Shown: positions 52,694 through 61,686, counted from the stretch's first letter. The stretch is DNA of 64,000 bases from JAUYQR01 sp963822435 (GCA_963822435.1 CAWGHN010000003.1:248001-312000), one strand, 5' to 3'. Numbers and translations: made by a program. The notes: a model not told the origin generated them from the sequence alone.

Positions 52694-53365
52694 TCACACC
52701 CCAAGCCGCCCCAGCAACGGCCCAAGGTCCTCCCCCGACCCCTTCGCCCGAAACAGCACCGCCTCCGACCGCAAGATCAGCCCGTCCGACAGCACCTTCA
52801 AATGGTTCGCCCTCAAGGTCTCCCCAGACGAGGTGATATCTGCAATCGCCTCGGCCGTCAGGTTCTTCACCGTCCCCTCCGTGGCCCCAAGGCTACCCAC
52901 CAGCTGATAATCCGCGACCCCGTTTTCGGTCAGAAATTCCCGCACCAACCGGTGATACTTGGTCGCGATCCGCAGCCGAAACCCATGCGTCGCCCGAAAC
53001 GCCGCCGCCGCCGCATCCAGATCATCCAGCGTGTCCACGTCCACCCAGACCGACGGCACCGCCAGGATCAGATCCGCCTGCCCGAACCCAAGCGGCGCCA
53101 CCTCGGCCACGACAGCAGACCAGTCCGCCAACTCCTCGCGCACCAGGTCCGTCCCGGTCACACCCAGATCAATCCGCCCCGCCTCCAGCTCACGCGGCAC
53201 CTCCGAGGCGGCCAGCAACAGCAGCTCCACCCCCTCCATCCCCTCGACCGCGCCGGAATATTCCCGCTCCGCGCCGGTCCGCCGCATCGCAAGCCCCCGC
53301 GCCCCGAACCAGGCGAAGGTCTCTGTCATCAGACGGCCCTTCGACGGCACCCCGATCTTGATCAT
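52694..53365 (-). CDS. hisG: ATP phosphoribosyltransferase, short form
   Basis: Catalytic subunit (223 residues) of the first histidine-synthesis enzyme, joining ATP and PRPP. The start IKIGVPSKGRLMTETFAWF, RIDLGVTGTDLVREE and the PRPP loop ATEGTVKNLTAEAIADITSSGETLRAN are visible. The length and the missing C-terminal regulatory domain make it the short form, which needs HisZ for activity and feedback control. The start overlaps the hisZ stop by 4 bp. Confidence 0.96.
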   Translation of the reverse strand: MIKIGVPSKGRLMTETFAWFGARGLAMRRTGAEREYSGAVEGMEGVELLLLAASEVPRELEAGRIDLGVTGTDLVREELADWSAVVAEVAPLGFGQADLILAVPSVWVDVDTLDDLDAAAAAFRATHGFRLRIATKYHRLVREFLTENGVADYQLVGSLGATEGTVKNLTAEAIADITSSGETLRANHLKVLSDGLILRSEAVLFRAKGSGEDLGPLLGRLGV

Positions 53366-54462
53366 GCCGCCCCCCGCAACCGCACCACCAGCCCCGGCCG
53401 GATCACGCCACCCACCGCCGGGATCGACGCCCCGGCCCCAAGGACGGCAGTCAACGCATCATAGCGCCCGCCCGACGCAACCGGCGGCAGCGCTGGGTCC
53501 GCCGCATGAAAGCTGAACACGAACCCGTCGTAGTATTCCAGCGAAGTCCGCCCGTGGCTCGCCTCGAACGGCAGCCGGTCAACATCCACCCCCCGCGCTG
53601 CCAAGGCCTCCAGCCTCAATGCGAACCGGTCCACTGCCGGGCCGATTGCCGGCAACATCGGCATGATGCCCCGCAGATGTGCCAATGCCGCTGCTGCGGG
53701 CGCCTCCAGCGTCAACAGGTCATACAGCATCGCCGCTTCCGGTGCCGAGATCGGCCTGGCCCCGGCATCCTCCAGCAAATTCTCAGCCCGCGCGGCGATT
53801 TCCTTGGCCGAGCGCAGCCCGACGAACGTCCCAGCCTCTGCGATCAGCGCCTCGGGCGAGCCTCTCGCCAGCCGCTCCAACAAGGCCGACCGCGCGGCAG
53901 GCACCGGCGCCCGTCCGGCGAAGCGGTCCAAGAGCGCGCGAAACCGCTTCGGACGCCAGATGTGCCGCAACAGTGCCGCCCGCCGCCGCGGCGTCGTCTC
54001 CAGCCCGCGCACCGCCGCCATGAGGATGCCAATGTCGCCCGTCGCCGGCCGCAAGCCCAGGTCAGCGAGCATCGACTGGAACAGCGCGAAGACCTCGGCA
54101 TCCGCCGATTCCGGCGCGGTCCGGTCAAACACCTCGAAGCCAACCTGCAAGTATTCCGGCGCACGCTCCGACACGCGATCCTGCTTGCGAAACACCTCGC
54201 CCAGGTAGCAGTACCGCGCCGGCTCCGCCCCATGCGCCATATGCGCCTGCACGACCGGCACCGTAAAATCCGGCCGCAGCATCATCTCGCCGCGCGCCGG
54301 GTCTTGCGTCACATAGGCCCGCGCCCGGATATCCTCGCCATAGAGATCAAGGAGCGTTTCTGCGGGCAAAAGGATATCCGCCTCCACCGGCACCGCCCCC
54401 GCGGCGACAAAGACGGCATGCAACCGCTCGGCCTCGGCCCGGATCGCCGCCTTCGGCGTCAT
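53362..54462 (-). CDS. hisZ: ATP phosphoribosyltransferase regulatory subunit HisZ
   Basis: A 366-residue histidyl-tRNA-synthetase paralogue that activates short HisG and carries the histidine feedback site. It retains the class II fold (MLRPDFTVPVVQAHM motif 2-like region, ARYCYLGEVFRKQ) but lacks tRNA anticodon-binding sequences. YYDGFVFSFH and SGGRYDALTAVLG are near the end. The ATG at 54462 overlaps the hisS stop (ATGA). Confidence 0.94.
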   Translation of the reverse strand: MTPKAAIRAEAERLHAVFVAAGAVPVEADILLPAETLLDLYGEDIRARAYVTQDPARGEMMLRPDFTVPVVQAHMAHGAEPARYCYLGEVFRKQDRVSERAPEYLQVGFEVFDRTAPESADAEVFALFQSMLADLGLRPATGDIGILMAAVRGLETTPRRRAALLRHIWRPKRFRALLDRFAGRAPVPAARSALLERLARGSPEALIAEAGTFVGLRSAKEIAARAENLLEDAGARPISAPEAAMLYDLLTLEAPAAAALAHLRGIMPMLPAIGPAVDRFALRLEALAARGVDVDRLPFEASHGRTSLEYYDGFVFSFHAADPALPPVASGGRYDALTAVLGAGASIPAVGGVIRPGLVVRLRGAA

Positions 54463-55934
54463 TGCGCCAGCATCTTTCGCACGGCAGCCACCAGACTTTC
54501 GCGCAGGACCTCGACCTGTGCAGGGCGATCCTTCCATTCCTCCAACGTGGCGCTTTCAGCAATCTTGGCGCCAAGGATCAGGTCCTTCAGGATCACCGTG
54601 CCCGCCGCCACTTCGTTGCCGCCCTGGATCACCGCGATGGGGGACTGACGCTTGTCGGCATACTTCAACTGGTTGCCAAAGTTCTTCGGATTGCCAAGGT
54701 AGACCTCTGCCCGGATACCGGCCTGCCGCAGATCACCGACCATCGCCATGTAATCGGCCATCCGCTCGCGGTCCATCACCGTCACCACGACTGGCCCCGC
54801 CTCGTCGCTCTGCACGCGACCCTTGGCCCGCAACGCAGCGAGAAGCCGGTCCACTCCGATGGAAACGCCGGTTGCAGGCACGTCCTGCCCGGTGAACCGC
54901 TTTACCAGCCCGTCATATCGACCGCCGCCCGCGACCGAGCCGAACTGCCGCTTGCGGCCTTTTTCATCAAGGATCTCGAAGGTCAGCTCCGCCTCATAGA
55001 CCGGCCCCGTGTAATAGCCGAGGCCGCGCACGACGCCAGGGTCGATCACGATGCGGTCGGGGCCGTAGCCCTGCGCCGCCAGAAGGTCGGCTATCGACTC
55101 CAACTCGGCCACGCCTTCCGACCCGATGGCCGAGGCTCCCACCAACTCTCGCAGACGGGCCACTGTTTCGACCCCGGTGCCACGTTTTGCGGCCATGAAG
55201 CCCATCACGACCTCTGCCTGCTCGTGGCCAAGCCCTGCACCCTTGGTGAAATCCCCGCTGTCGTCCTTGCGGCCTTCGCCGAGGAGGGCGCGCACGCCGG
55301 CGTCGCCAAGCCGGTCGATCTTGTCGATGGCGCGCAGGACGATGCCGCGTTCGGTGTCTTTGTCGTCGCCGGAAAGGCCCGCGACCTCCATCACGCCGTT
55401 CAGGACCTTGCGGTTGTTGACACGCACCACGTAGTCACCGCGGGGAATGCCTACGGTTTCCAAGGCATCGGCCAGCATGGCGCAGATTTCGGCGTCAGCG
55501 GCGAGGGAGGCGCTGCCTACCGTGTCGGCGTCGCACTGGTAGAACTGGCGGAAGCGGCCCGGACCCGGCTTCTCGTTCCGCCAGACCGGGCCCATCGCGT
55601 AGCGGCGGTAGGGGCTGGGCAGGTCGTTGCGGTACTGGGCGGCGACGCGGGCCAAGGGGGCGGTGAGGTCGTAGCGCAGCGCGAGCCAGTCCTGATCCTC
55701 GTCCTGCCAGGCGAACACGCCTTCGTTCGGGCGGTCGACGTCGGGGAGGAACTTGCCGAGGGCTTCGACGGTTTCGACGGCGCTGGTTTCCAGAGGGTCG
55801 AAGCCGTAGCGGTGGTAGACCTCGGCGATGGCGTCGAGCATGGCCTTGCGGGCGGTGACCTCGGCGCCGAAATAATCGCGGAAACCCTTGGGGGTCTCGG
55901 CCCTCGGGCGGCGGGGGGATTTGTCGTTTGCCAT
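54459..55934 (-). CDS. hisS: Histidyl-tRNA synthetase
   Basis: Class II aminoacyl-tRNA synthetase (491 residues) charging tRNA-His. Motif 1 is around PKGFRDYFGAEV and LETSAVETVEALGKF. Motif 2 reads YAMGPVWRNEKPGPGRFRQFYQCDADTVG, the histidine-specific loop GLGYYTGPVYEAEL is present, and motif 3 is GVSIGVDRLLAAL. The ATG at 55934 is chosen; the long upstream extension to 56270 overlaps the divergent slyX gene and lacks family support. It heads the hisS-hisZ-hisG operon. Confidence 0.97.
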   Translation of the reverse strand: MANDKSPRRPRAETPKGFRDYFGAEVTARKAMLDAIAEVYHRYGFDPLETSAVETVEALGKFLPDVDRPNEGVFAWQDEDQDWLALRYDLTAPLARVAAQYRNDLPSPYRRYAMGPVWRNEKPGPGRFRQFYQCDADTVGSASLAADAEICAMLADALETVGIPRGDYVVRVNNRKVLNGVMEVAGLSGDDKDTERGIVLRAIDKIDRLGDAGVRALLGEGRKDDSGDFTKGAGLGHEQAEVVMGFMAAKRGTGVETVARLRELVGASAIGSEGVAELESIADLLAAQGYGPDRIVIDPGVVRGLGYYTGPVYEAELTFEILDEKGRKRQFGSVAGGGRYDGLVKRFTGQDVPATGVSIGVDRLLAALRAKGRVQSDEAGPVVVTVMDRERMADYMAMVGDLRQAGIRAEVYLGNPKNFGNQLKYADKRQSPIAVIQGGNEVAAGTVILKDLILGAKIAESATLEEWKDRPAQVEVLRESLVAAVRKMLAQ

Positions 55935-56008
55935 CGGTGGGGCCCTTCGCCTATCGTCGCGGCCCCCGTGTATCGAATGGCCGGGGGGGCGGCAAGCGGG
56001 GGTGAGGG

Positions 56009-56209
56009 ATGGACCGGACCGAGGCACTGGAGGAAAGGATCGCCCACCTGATGCGGGCGGTGGAGGATCTGTCGGATGTGGTGGCCGGTCAGGGGCGAGA
56101 GATTGACCGGCTGACCCGGCTGGCGGCGATGCTGGCGGAAAGGGAAGCGGAGCGGGAGGCGGGCTTCGGGGAGGCCCCGGCGGCCAACGTGAGACCGCCG
56201 CATTGGTGA
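56009..56209 (+). CDS. slyX: SlyX family protein
   Basis: A 66-residue SlyX protein, a short coiled coil: MDRTEALEERIAHLMRAVEDL, VVAGQGREIDRLTRLAAML, ending in the family signature RPPHW. Function is unknown. The start has GGTGAGGG 3 nt upstream. It is divergent from hisS with a 74-bp gap. Confidence 0.9.
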   Translation: MDRTEALEERIAHLMRAVEDLSDVVAGQGREIDRLTRLAAMLAEREAEREAGFGEAPAANVRPPHW

Positions 56210-56252
56210 GGAGAGGCTTTGGGGGAAGCCGGGGCCGTTCGGCCAGCCGCCC

Positions 56253-56269
56253 TGTCCCACCGTGGGACA
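56253..56269. repeat. 17-bp palindrome TGTCCCAC-N-GTGGGACA, copy 2
   Basis: Same palindrome as 52673-52689, with C at the centre. It lies 43 bp after slyX, in what would be a convergent gap between slyX and the ParB-domain gene if the IS element were removed. Confidence 0.85.
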
Positions 56270-56310
56270 CTCGGGTGGGGTGTGGGATATCAAGGGGTTA
56301 GGGGGTTGGG

Positions 56311-56325
56311 TTAAGGATTTGTTAA
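56311..56325. promoter_or_regulatory. CtrA-type motif TTAA-N7-TTAA
   Basis: TTAA (56311-56314), GGATTTG, TTAA (56322-56325) matches the core of the CtrA recognition sequence of alphaproteobacteria. It lies 25 bp before the left end of the IS element. No intact gene starts downstream of it except the transposase. May be coincidental. Confidence 0.35.
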
Positions 56326-56350
56326 GGCTTCCTCGTTAGGAATAAAGCTA

Positions 56351-57203
56351 GGGTCAGGACCCATTGATCATCCGCTCTTGGCGTGATTCAGCCTCCGCAA
56401 GGAGACTGACCGATGAGCAACCTTTTTTGGCTGACGGACGCGCAGATGGCGCGGCTGCAGCCCTTCTTTCCCAAGAGCCACGGCAAGCCGCGGGTCGACG
56501 ACCGGCGGGTGTTGAGCGGCATAATCTTCATCAATCGCAATGGCTTGCGCTGGTGCGATGCGCCGAAGGAATATGGCCCGCCGAAGACCCTCTACAACCG
56601 TTGGAAGCGGTGGAGCGACAAGGGTGTCTTCGCCCGAATGATGGATGGCCTGACCGCCGAGGCAGCCGTTCCGAAGACGGTGATGATCGACGCGACCTAC
56701 CTGAAGGCACACCGCACGGCGACCAGCCTGCGGTCGAAAAAGGGGGGCCCGGCGACCAGAGGGGCCGTCTGATCGGCCGAACCAAGGGCGGCATGAACAC
56801 CAAGTTGCATGCCGTCACCGACGCCGAGGGCCGCCCGATCCGCTTCTTCATGACCGCCGGCCAGGTCAGCGACTACACCGGTGCGGCGGCCCTGCTGGGC
56901 AGCCTGCCAAAGGCGGAGTGGTTGCTGGCCGACCGTGGCTATGACGCTGACTGGTTCAGGGAAGCGTTGAAAGACAAGGGGATAAAGCCCTGCATTCCCG
57001 GCAGGAAGTCGCGCGGCAAACCCATCAAGCATGACAAGCGCCGCTACAAACGACGCAACAGGATCGAGATCATGTTCGGGCGGCTCAAGGACTGGCGGCG
57101 GGTCGCAACACGCTACGACAGATGCCCGAAGGTCTTCCTCTCCGCCGTCGCCCTCGCCGCAACAGTCATGTTCTGGCTATGATGCGAGAACGAGTCCTGA
57201 CCC
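56351..57203 (+). mobile_element. IS5-family insertion sequence (853 bp), intact
   Basis: Imperfect terminal inverted repeats begin GGGTCAGGACC at the left and end GTCCTGACCC at the right. The dinucleotide TA flanks both ends (56349-56350 and 57204-57205), as expected for a target duplication of this group. It carries one transposase split over two frames. The layout (two overlapping frames, about 850 bp) fits the IS427 group of IS5. Base use is similar to the host. Confidence 0.9.
56413..57182 (+). CDS. IS5-family transposase, made by programmed -1 frameshift
   Basis: DDE transposase of about 256 residues. The first frame (56413-56772) begins MSNLFWLTDAQMARLQPFFP and includes GLRWCDAPKEYGPPKTLYNRWKRW and the first catalytic Asp in VMIDATYLKAHRTA. 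The second frame continues RLIGRTKGGMNTKLHAV, the second Asp in LLADRGYDADWF, and the Glu in RRNRIEIMFGRLKDWRRVATRYD, ending at 57182. The frames overlap at AAAAAGGGGGGC (56737-56748), with slippery G-GGG-GGC (56742-56748), so ribosomal -1 slippage is likely. All catalytic residues are present. Confidence 0.88.
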
Positions 57204-57267
57204 TAAGTTTGCAAAGGATAGTGACAGCACGGTAGATGAACTATTTTTGGAGTAAATCTGAACCGCT

Positions 57268-58086
57268 TCAGCTTTGCTGAAACCAGCGTTCGATTTCGTC
57301 CATCACGTCATCGTCCAGACCTCCCCGTTTCGCCTCTGGCCCCGTGAACCGCAGCACCCAGCCTTCGCGGCAGGCTTCCCTTCGGATCGTCAGGCCTTGA
57401 CGCAACTGCAACAGTTTGCGGGGGCGGCCGGGGAGGGCTTCGGGGTCGGGTTTCTCGCCCAGGATCGGCAGCAGGCTTGACCATTGCAGATCAAGCGCGT
57501 GACCGGCGAGGGGGGTGAGGGTGGCGCGGATCAGGTCCTCCATATCGCCCCGGAGGGCGGCGGCGAGGCGTTCCATGGCGCGAGTCGACAGCCGTTCGGG
57601 CGTGGTGAGGAGGCCGGTCAGCGCCTCCACCACCATCGCGAAGGCGCGCAGGCGCGTGCGGGCCTGACGGGCGAGGGCCGGGTAGAGGGCGGCCACGGCG
57701 GCGTCGGGGGTGGGGAAGTGGCCCTCCTCGACGCTCGCCATGATGAGCGCGCCTTTTTCCCACGGGGTGACGGGGGCGCGGATCTCGTTTTCCGTCACCA
57801 TCGCGGCCATGGCGGCGGGGAGCGAGGCGGGGGTGCGGAGGAAGGCGGGGATGGTGGCGAGGCCGAGGGCGCGGGCGGCGGTGAGGCGGCGGAGGCCGGA
57901 GATGAGGCCGTAGAGGTGGCCCTCACGCTCCGTTGTCAGGCGCCAGACCTCGATCGGCGTGCGGAGGCCGTCGAGGAGGATCGAGGTTTGGAGTTCGGTG
58001 AGGGCCGTGGGGTCGAGGGTGGTGCGGTCGCGCAGGAGGGCGTGGGGGTCGATCTCGGTGAGGGGGATGTGGATGAGGGGGTCCAT
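57268..58086 (-). CDS. ParB N-terminal domain protein
   Basis: A 272-residue protein with a ParB-like N-terminal domain: IPLTEIDPHALLRDRTTLDPTALTELQTSI, GLRTPIEVW, LISGLRRLTAARALG (box II, with GLRR where chromosomal ParB has GERR) and ENEIRAPVTPWEKGALI. An HTH-like stretch (PTPDAAVAALYPALARQARTRLRAFA) and a basic C-terminus follow. It has no parA partner here, so it is probably not the chromosome segregation ParB. It resembles plasmid- and phage-type RepB/ParB-like regulators. The IS lies 65 bp past its stop. Confidence 0.82.
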   Translation of the reverse strand: MDPLIHIPLTEIDPHALLRDRTTLDPTALTELQTSILLDGLRTPIEVWRLTTEREGHLYGLISGLRRLTAARALGLATIPAFLRTPASLPAAMAAMVTENEIRAPVTPWEKGALIMASVEEGHFPTPDAAVAALYPALARQARTRLRAFAMVVEALTGLLTTPERLSTRAMERLAAALRGDMEDLIRATLTPLAGHALDLQWSSLLPILGEKPDPEALPGRPRKLLQLRQGLTIRREACREGWVLRFTGPEAKRGGLDDDVMDEIERWFQQS

Positions 58087-58149
58087 CGGCGTGCTCCTTT
58101 TCGGCGAGGAGACGCGGGGGGCGTTAAGGGCGGGTGAGGCGGGCGGGCG

Positions 58150-61100
58150 CTACACCTCCTCCACCATCACGACGCCCTGGATCGCCTTGATGGCGGCGCG
58201 GATCTGGGGGGTGACGGGGTAGGTCTGCGGGAGGGGGATGTCGGCCTCGTGGCCCGCGTCGAAATGGGCGGTGAGGGTGAGGCGGGCGCGGGTGCGGCCT
58301 TCGAGTTTCGGGAGGAGGGTGAGGAGGGACTGGATCGCGGAGGGCTGGTTGATGTGGATGCGGAGGTCTTGTGCCCCGGCCTGATCGGCGACGGCGTCGA
58401 TGGCCTGGACGTGGTTGGCGAGGAGTTTCAGGGTGTCGCCCTCCAGCTCGGCCTTGACGGTGAGGACGACGTTGCGGCCGGGTTCGAGAAGGTCGCGGGA
58501 GGCCTCGAGCGTGTCGGAGAACACGGTGACTTCGTAAAGCCCGGTCGGGTCGGAGAGGGAGACGAAGGCGAAACGGTTGCCCTTGGCGGATTTGCGTTCC
58601 TGCCGGGCGGAGACGGAGCCGGCGAGTTTGGCGATGAGGGGGGCGCGTTCGGCTTTGGCGGTGAGCTCGGTGAGGGTGTCGACGCCCTTGCGTTTCAGCG
58701 CGGACATGTAGTCGTCAAGCGGGTGGCCGGAGAGGTAGAAGCCGATCGCCTGATGTTCCTGGGTGAGGCGTTCGATGGCGAGCCAGTCGTCGCGGAACGG
58801 AAGTCGGGGTTCGGGGATGTCGGCGCCCGCCTCGCCGAAGAGGGAGACCTGGGTGGAGGACTTCGCCTCGTGGATCGCGGCGGAGTAGGCGACGAGGGGG
58901 TCGAGGGCCTCGAACACGCGGGCGCGGTTGGGGTCGAGCTGGTCGAAGGCACCGGCGCGGGCGAGCATTTCGAGCGGGCGCTTGCCGATGCGCTTGAGGT
59001 CCACGCGGCGGGCGAAATCGAAGAGGGTGGCGAAGGGTTTGTCGGCGCGGGCTTGCACGATCAACTGCATCGCGTCGACGCCGACGTTTTTCAAGGCACC
59101 GAGGCCGTAGACGAGGGCACCGTCGCGCACGGTGAAGGTGGCGAGGGAGGCGTTGACGCAGGGCGCGATGGTCTTGATGCCCAGCTTGTCGACCTCGCGC
59201 TTGTAGACGGCAAGCTTGTCGGTGAGGTGGAGGTCGCAGTTCATCACGGCGGCCATGAATTCGGCTGGATAGTTCGCCTTGAGGTAGGCGGTCTGGTAGC
59301 TGACCACGGCGTAGGCGGCGGCGTGGGATTTGTTGAAACCGTAGTTGGCGAATTTCTCCAGAAGGTCGAACACTTCGCCAGCCTTCCTGGCGTCGATGTT
59401 GTGGGTGGCCTTGGCGCCTTCGATGAATTTCGGGCGTTCCTTGGCCATCTCCTCGGCGATCTTCTTGCCCATCGCGCGGCGCAGAAGGTCGGCACCGCCA
59501 AGGGAATAGCCCGCCATGACCTGCGCGATCTGCATCACCTGTTCTTGGTAAACGATGATGCCCTGGGTCTCGGCGAGGATGTGGTCAATGGTGGGATGGA
59601 TCGATTCAAGGTCGCGCAGGCCGTTCTTGACCTCGCAATAGGCGGGGATGTTTTCCATCGGGCCGGGGCGGTAGAGCGCCACCAAAGCCACGATATCCTC
59701 GATGCAGGTCGGCTTCATGCGCCGAAGCGCGTCCATCATGCCGGAGCTTTCCACCTGAAACACGGCGACGGTCTTGGCGGCGGCGTAAAGCTCGTAACTG
59801 GGCTTGTCGTCGAGAGGGATCAGATTGATGTCAAACTTGATGCCACGCAGCGCCAGAAGGTCCATCGCGTTCTGGATCACGGTCAGGGTCTTGAGGCCCA
59901 GAAAGTCGAACTTCACCAGACCGGCGGCTTCGACCCATTTCATGTTGAACTGGGTCGCGGGCATGTCGGAGCGCGGGTCTTGGTAAAGCGGCACCAACTG
60001 GTCAAGCGGGCGGTCGCCGATCACGACACCGGCGGCGTGGGTGGAGGCGTTGCGATAGAGGCCTTCGATCTGGGCGGCATAGTCGAGAAGGCGGCCCACC
60101 ACCTCTTCCTTCGCGGCTTCGCGCAGGCGCGGTTCATCGGCCAAGGCCTTGGTGATCGACACCGGCTTCACGCCTTCGACCGGGATCATCTTCGACAGCC
60201 GGTCCACCTGCCCGTAGGACATCTGCAAGACGCGGCCCACGTCGCGCACGGCGGCCTTGGAGAGCAAGGCGCCGAAGGTGATGATCTGGCCCACCTTGTC
60301 GCGGCCATAGCGGTCTTGCACGTAACGGATCACCTCTTCGCGGCGGTCCATGCAGAAGTCGATGTCGAAGTCGGGCATCGAGACGCGTTCGGGGTTCAGG
60401 AAGCGTTCAAACAGCAAGGCGTAGCGCAAAGGGTCGAGGTCGGTGATGGTGAGGGCGTAGGCGACGAGGCTGCCCGCGCCCGACCCCCGGCCCGGACCGA
60501 CGGGAATGTTGTGATCCTTGGCCCATTTGATGAAGTCGGCCACGATCAGGAAATAACCGGGGAAACCCATCTTTTCGATGATGCCCAGTTCGAAATCGAG
60601 CCGGGCCTGATACTCCTCGCGCGTGGCCGAGGGGGTGATGACGGCAAGCCGCGCGTTCAGCCCTTCGTTGGCCTGACGGCGCAACTCGTTGACCTCGTCA
60701 TCGGCGAATTTCGGCAGGATCGGCGCGCGCTTCTTGGCGGCAAAGGCGCAGCGGCGGGCAATCTCCACCGTGTTTTCCAGCGCCTCGGGCAGATCGGCAA
60801 AAAGCGCGCACATTTCGGCTTCGGTCTTGAAATAGTGCTGCGGGGTCAGGCGGCGGCGGGGCTGCTGCTGATCGACATAGGCGCCTTCGGCGATGCAGAT
60901 CAGGGCATCGTGCGCCTGATACATCTCGGCCTTGATGAAGTAGACATCGTTGGTGGCGACCAGCGGCAAGCCGAATTCGTAAGCGAGTTCGACCGCGCCG
61001 CGTTCGGCCAGCGCCTCGGCCTCGGGCAACTGCCCGCCGGGGCCGGGGTGGCGCTGCAATTCGACGTAAAGCCGGTTCGGGTAGATCGCAGCCAGACGCT

Positions 61101-61590
61101 GCAACAGGGCGCGGGCCTTCGGCATTTGCCCGGCGGAAAGGAGGCGGCCAAGCGGGCCATCCGGGCCGCCGGTCAGGCACAGGAGGCCGCCCGACTGCGC
61201 GGCCAGTTCATCGAGGGTGACCTGCGGCAGCGCGCCGGTGCCGACGACCGTGCCGTCGATGTACAGCCGGGTGTTGAGACGCATCAGGTTCTGGTAGCCA
61301 GCCTCGTCCTGCGCCAGCAGAACCACAGGAGCCGGGGCGCGCGGGCGTTCGCCGGGTTGCGCGGGATCATAGGCGACCGAGATCTGGCAGCCGACAATGG
61401 GCTGCACCCCTGCCCCGGCGGCGGTGACGGAAAACTCCAACGCGGCGAACATGTTGTTGGTGTCGGTCACCGCGACGGCGGGCATCGCTTGCGTCTTGCA
61501 CAGGTCGACCAGCTTCTTCACCGGGACCGCGCCTTCCAGAAGCGAATGTTCGGTATGGACGCGGAGGTGGATGAATCGGGTCTGGGACAT
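58150..61590 (-). CDS. dnaE: DNA polymerase III alpha subunit
   Basis: Replicative polymerase subunit (1146 residues). An N-terminal PHP domain starts LRVHTEHSLLEGAVPV with AVTDTNNMFAALEFS (degenerate metal ligands, so it is probably not a nuclease). Then follow the palm with PDFDIDFCMDRREEVI (catalytic aspartates), the fingers with VRDVGRVLQMSYGQVDRLSKMIP, helix-hairpin-helix, and an OB fold near LAGSVSARQERKSAKGNRFAFVSLSD. Normal length and complete. The codon style in the last third differs from the first two thirds. Confidence 0.98.
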   Translation of the reverse strand: MSQTRFIHLRVHTEHSLLEGAVPVKKLVDLCKTQAMPAVAVTDTNNMFAALEFSVTAAGAGVQPIVGCQISVAYDPAQPGERPRAPAPVVLLAQDEAGYQNLMRLNTRLYIDGTVVGTGALPQVTLDELAAQSGGLLCLTGGPDGPLGRLLSAGQMPKARALLQRLAAIYPNRLYVELQRHPGPGGQLPEAEALAERGAVELAYEFGLPLVATNDVYFIKAEMYQAHDALICIAEGAYVDQQQPRRRLTPQHYFKTEAEMCALFADLPEALENTVEIARRCAFAAKKRAPILPKFADDEVNELRRQANEGLNARLAVITPSATREEYQARLDFELGIIEKMGFPGYFLIVADFIKWAKDHNIPVGPGRGSGAGSLVAYALTITDLDPLRYALLFERFLNPERVSMPDFDIDFCMDRREEVIRYVQDRYGRDKVGQIITFGALLSKAAVRDVGRVLQMSYGQVDRLSKMIPVEGVKPVSITKALADEPRLREAAKEEVVGRLLDYAAQIEGLYRNASTHAAGVVIGDRPLDQLVPLYQDPRSDMPATQFNMKWVEAAGLVKFDFLGLKTLTVIQNAMDLLALRGIKFDINLIPLDDKPSYELYAAAKTVAVFQVESSGMMDALRRMKPTCIEDIVALVALYRPGPMENIPAYCEVKNGLRDLESIHPTIDHILAETQGIIVYQEQVMQIAQVMAGYSLGGADLLRRAMGKKIAEEMAKERPKFIEGAKATHNIDARKAGEVFDLLEKFANYGFNKSHAAAYAVVSYQTAYLKANYPAEFMAAVMNCDLHLTDKLAVYKREVDKLGIKTIAPCVNASLATFTVRDGALVYGLGALKNVGVDAMQLIVQARADKPFATLFDFARRVDLKRIGKRPLEMLARAGAFDQLDPNRARVFEALDPLVAYSAAIHEAKSSTQVSLFGEAGADIPEPRLPFRDDWLAIERLTQEHQAIGFYLSGHPLDDYMSALKRKGVDTLTELTAKAERAPLIAKLAGSVSARQERKSAKGNRFAFVSLSDPTGLYEVTVFSDTLEASRDLLEPGRNVVLTVKAELEGDTLKLLANHVQAIDAVADQAGAQDLRIHINQPSAIQSLLTLLPKLEGRTRARLTLTAHFDAGHEADIPLPQTYPVTPQIRAAIKAIQGVVMVEEV

Positions 61591-61686
61591 GGGCCAAAGG
61601 TAGCGAAGTGCTGTGCCGGGGGAAAGGTCTGCCCGTTCTTTCGGCTATGGGCGAAACTGCTTCCAAGAATTCAAAGAAGGTATGTC

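Noticed and set aside
52694..53365. hisG as a truncated gene
   Set aside because: The length is normal for the short form, and the required partner hisZ is directly upstream.
57268..58086. Chromosomal segregation ParB with parA
   Set aside because: No parA, gidB or gidA nearby, the box II motif is GLRR rather than GERR, and the C-terminus does not look like the chromosomal dimer domain.
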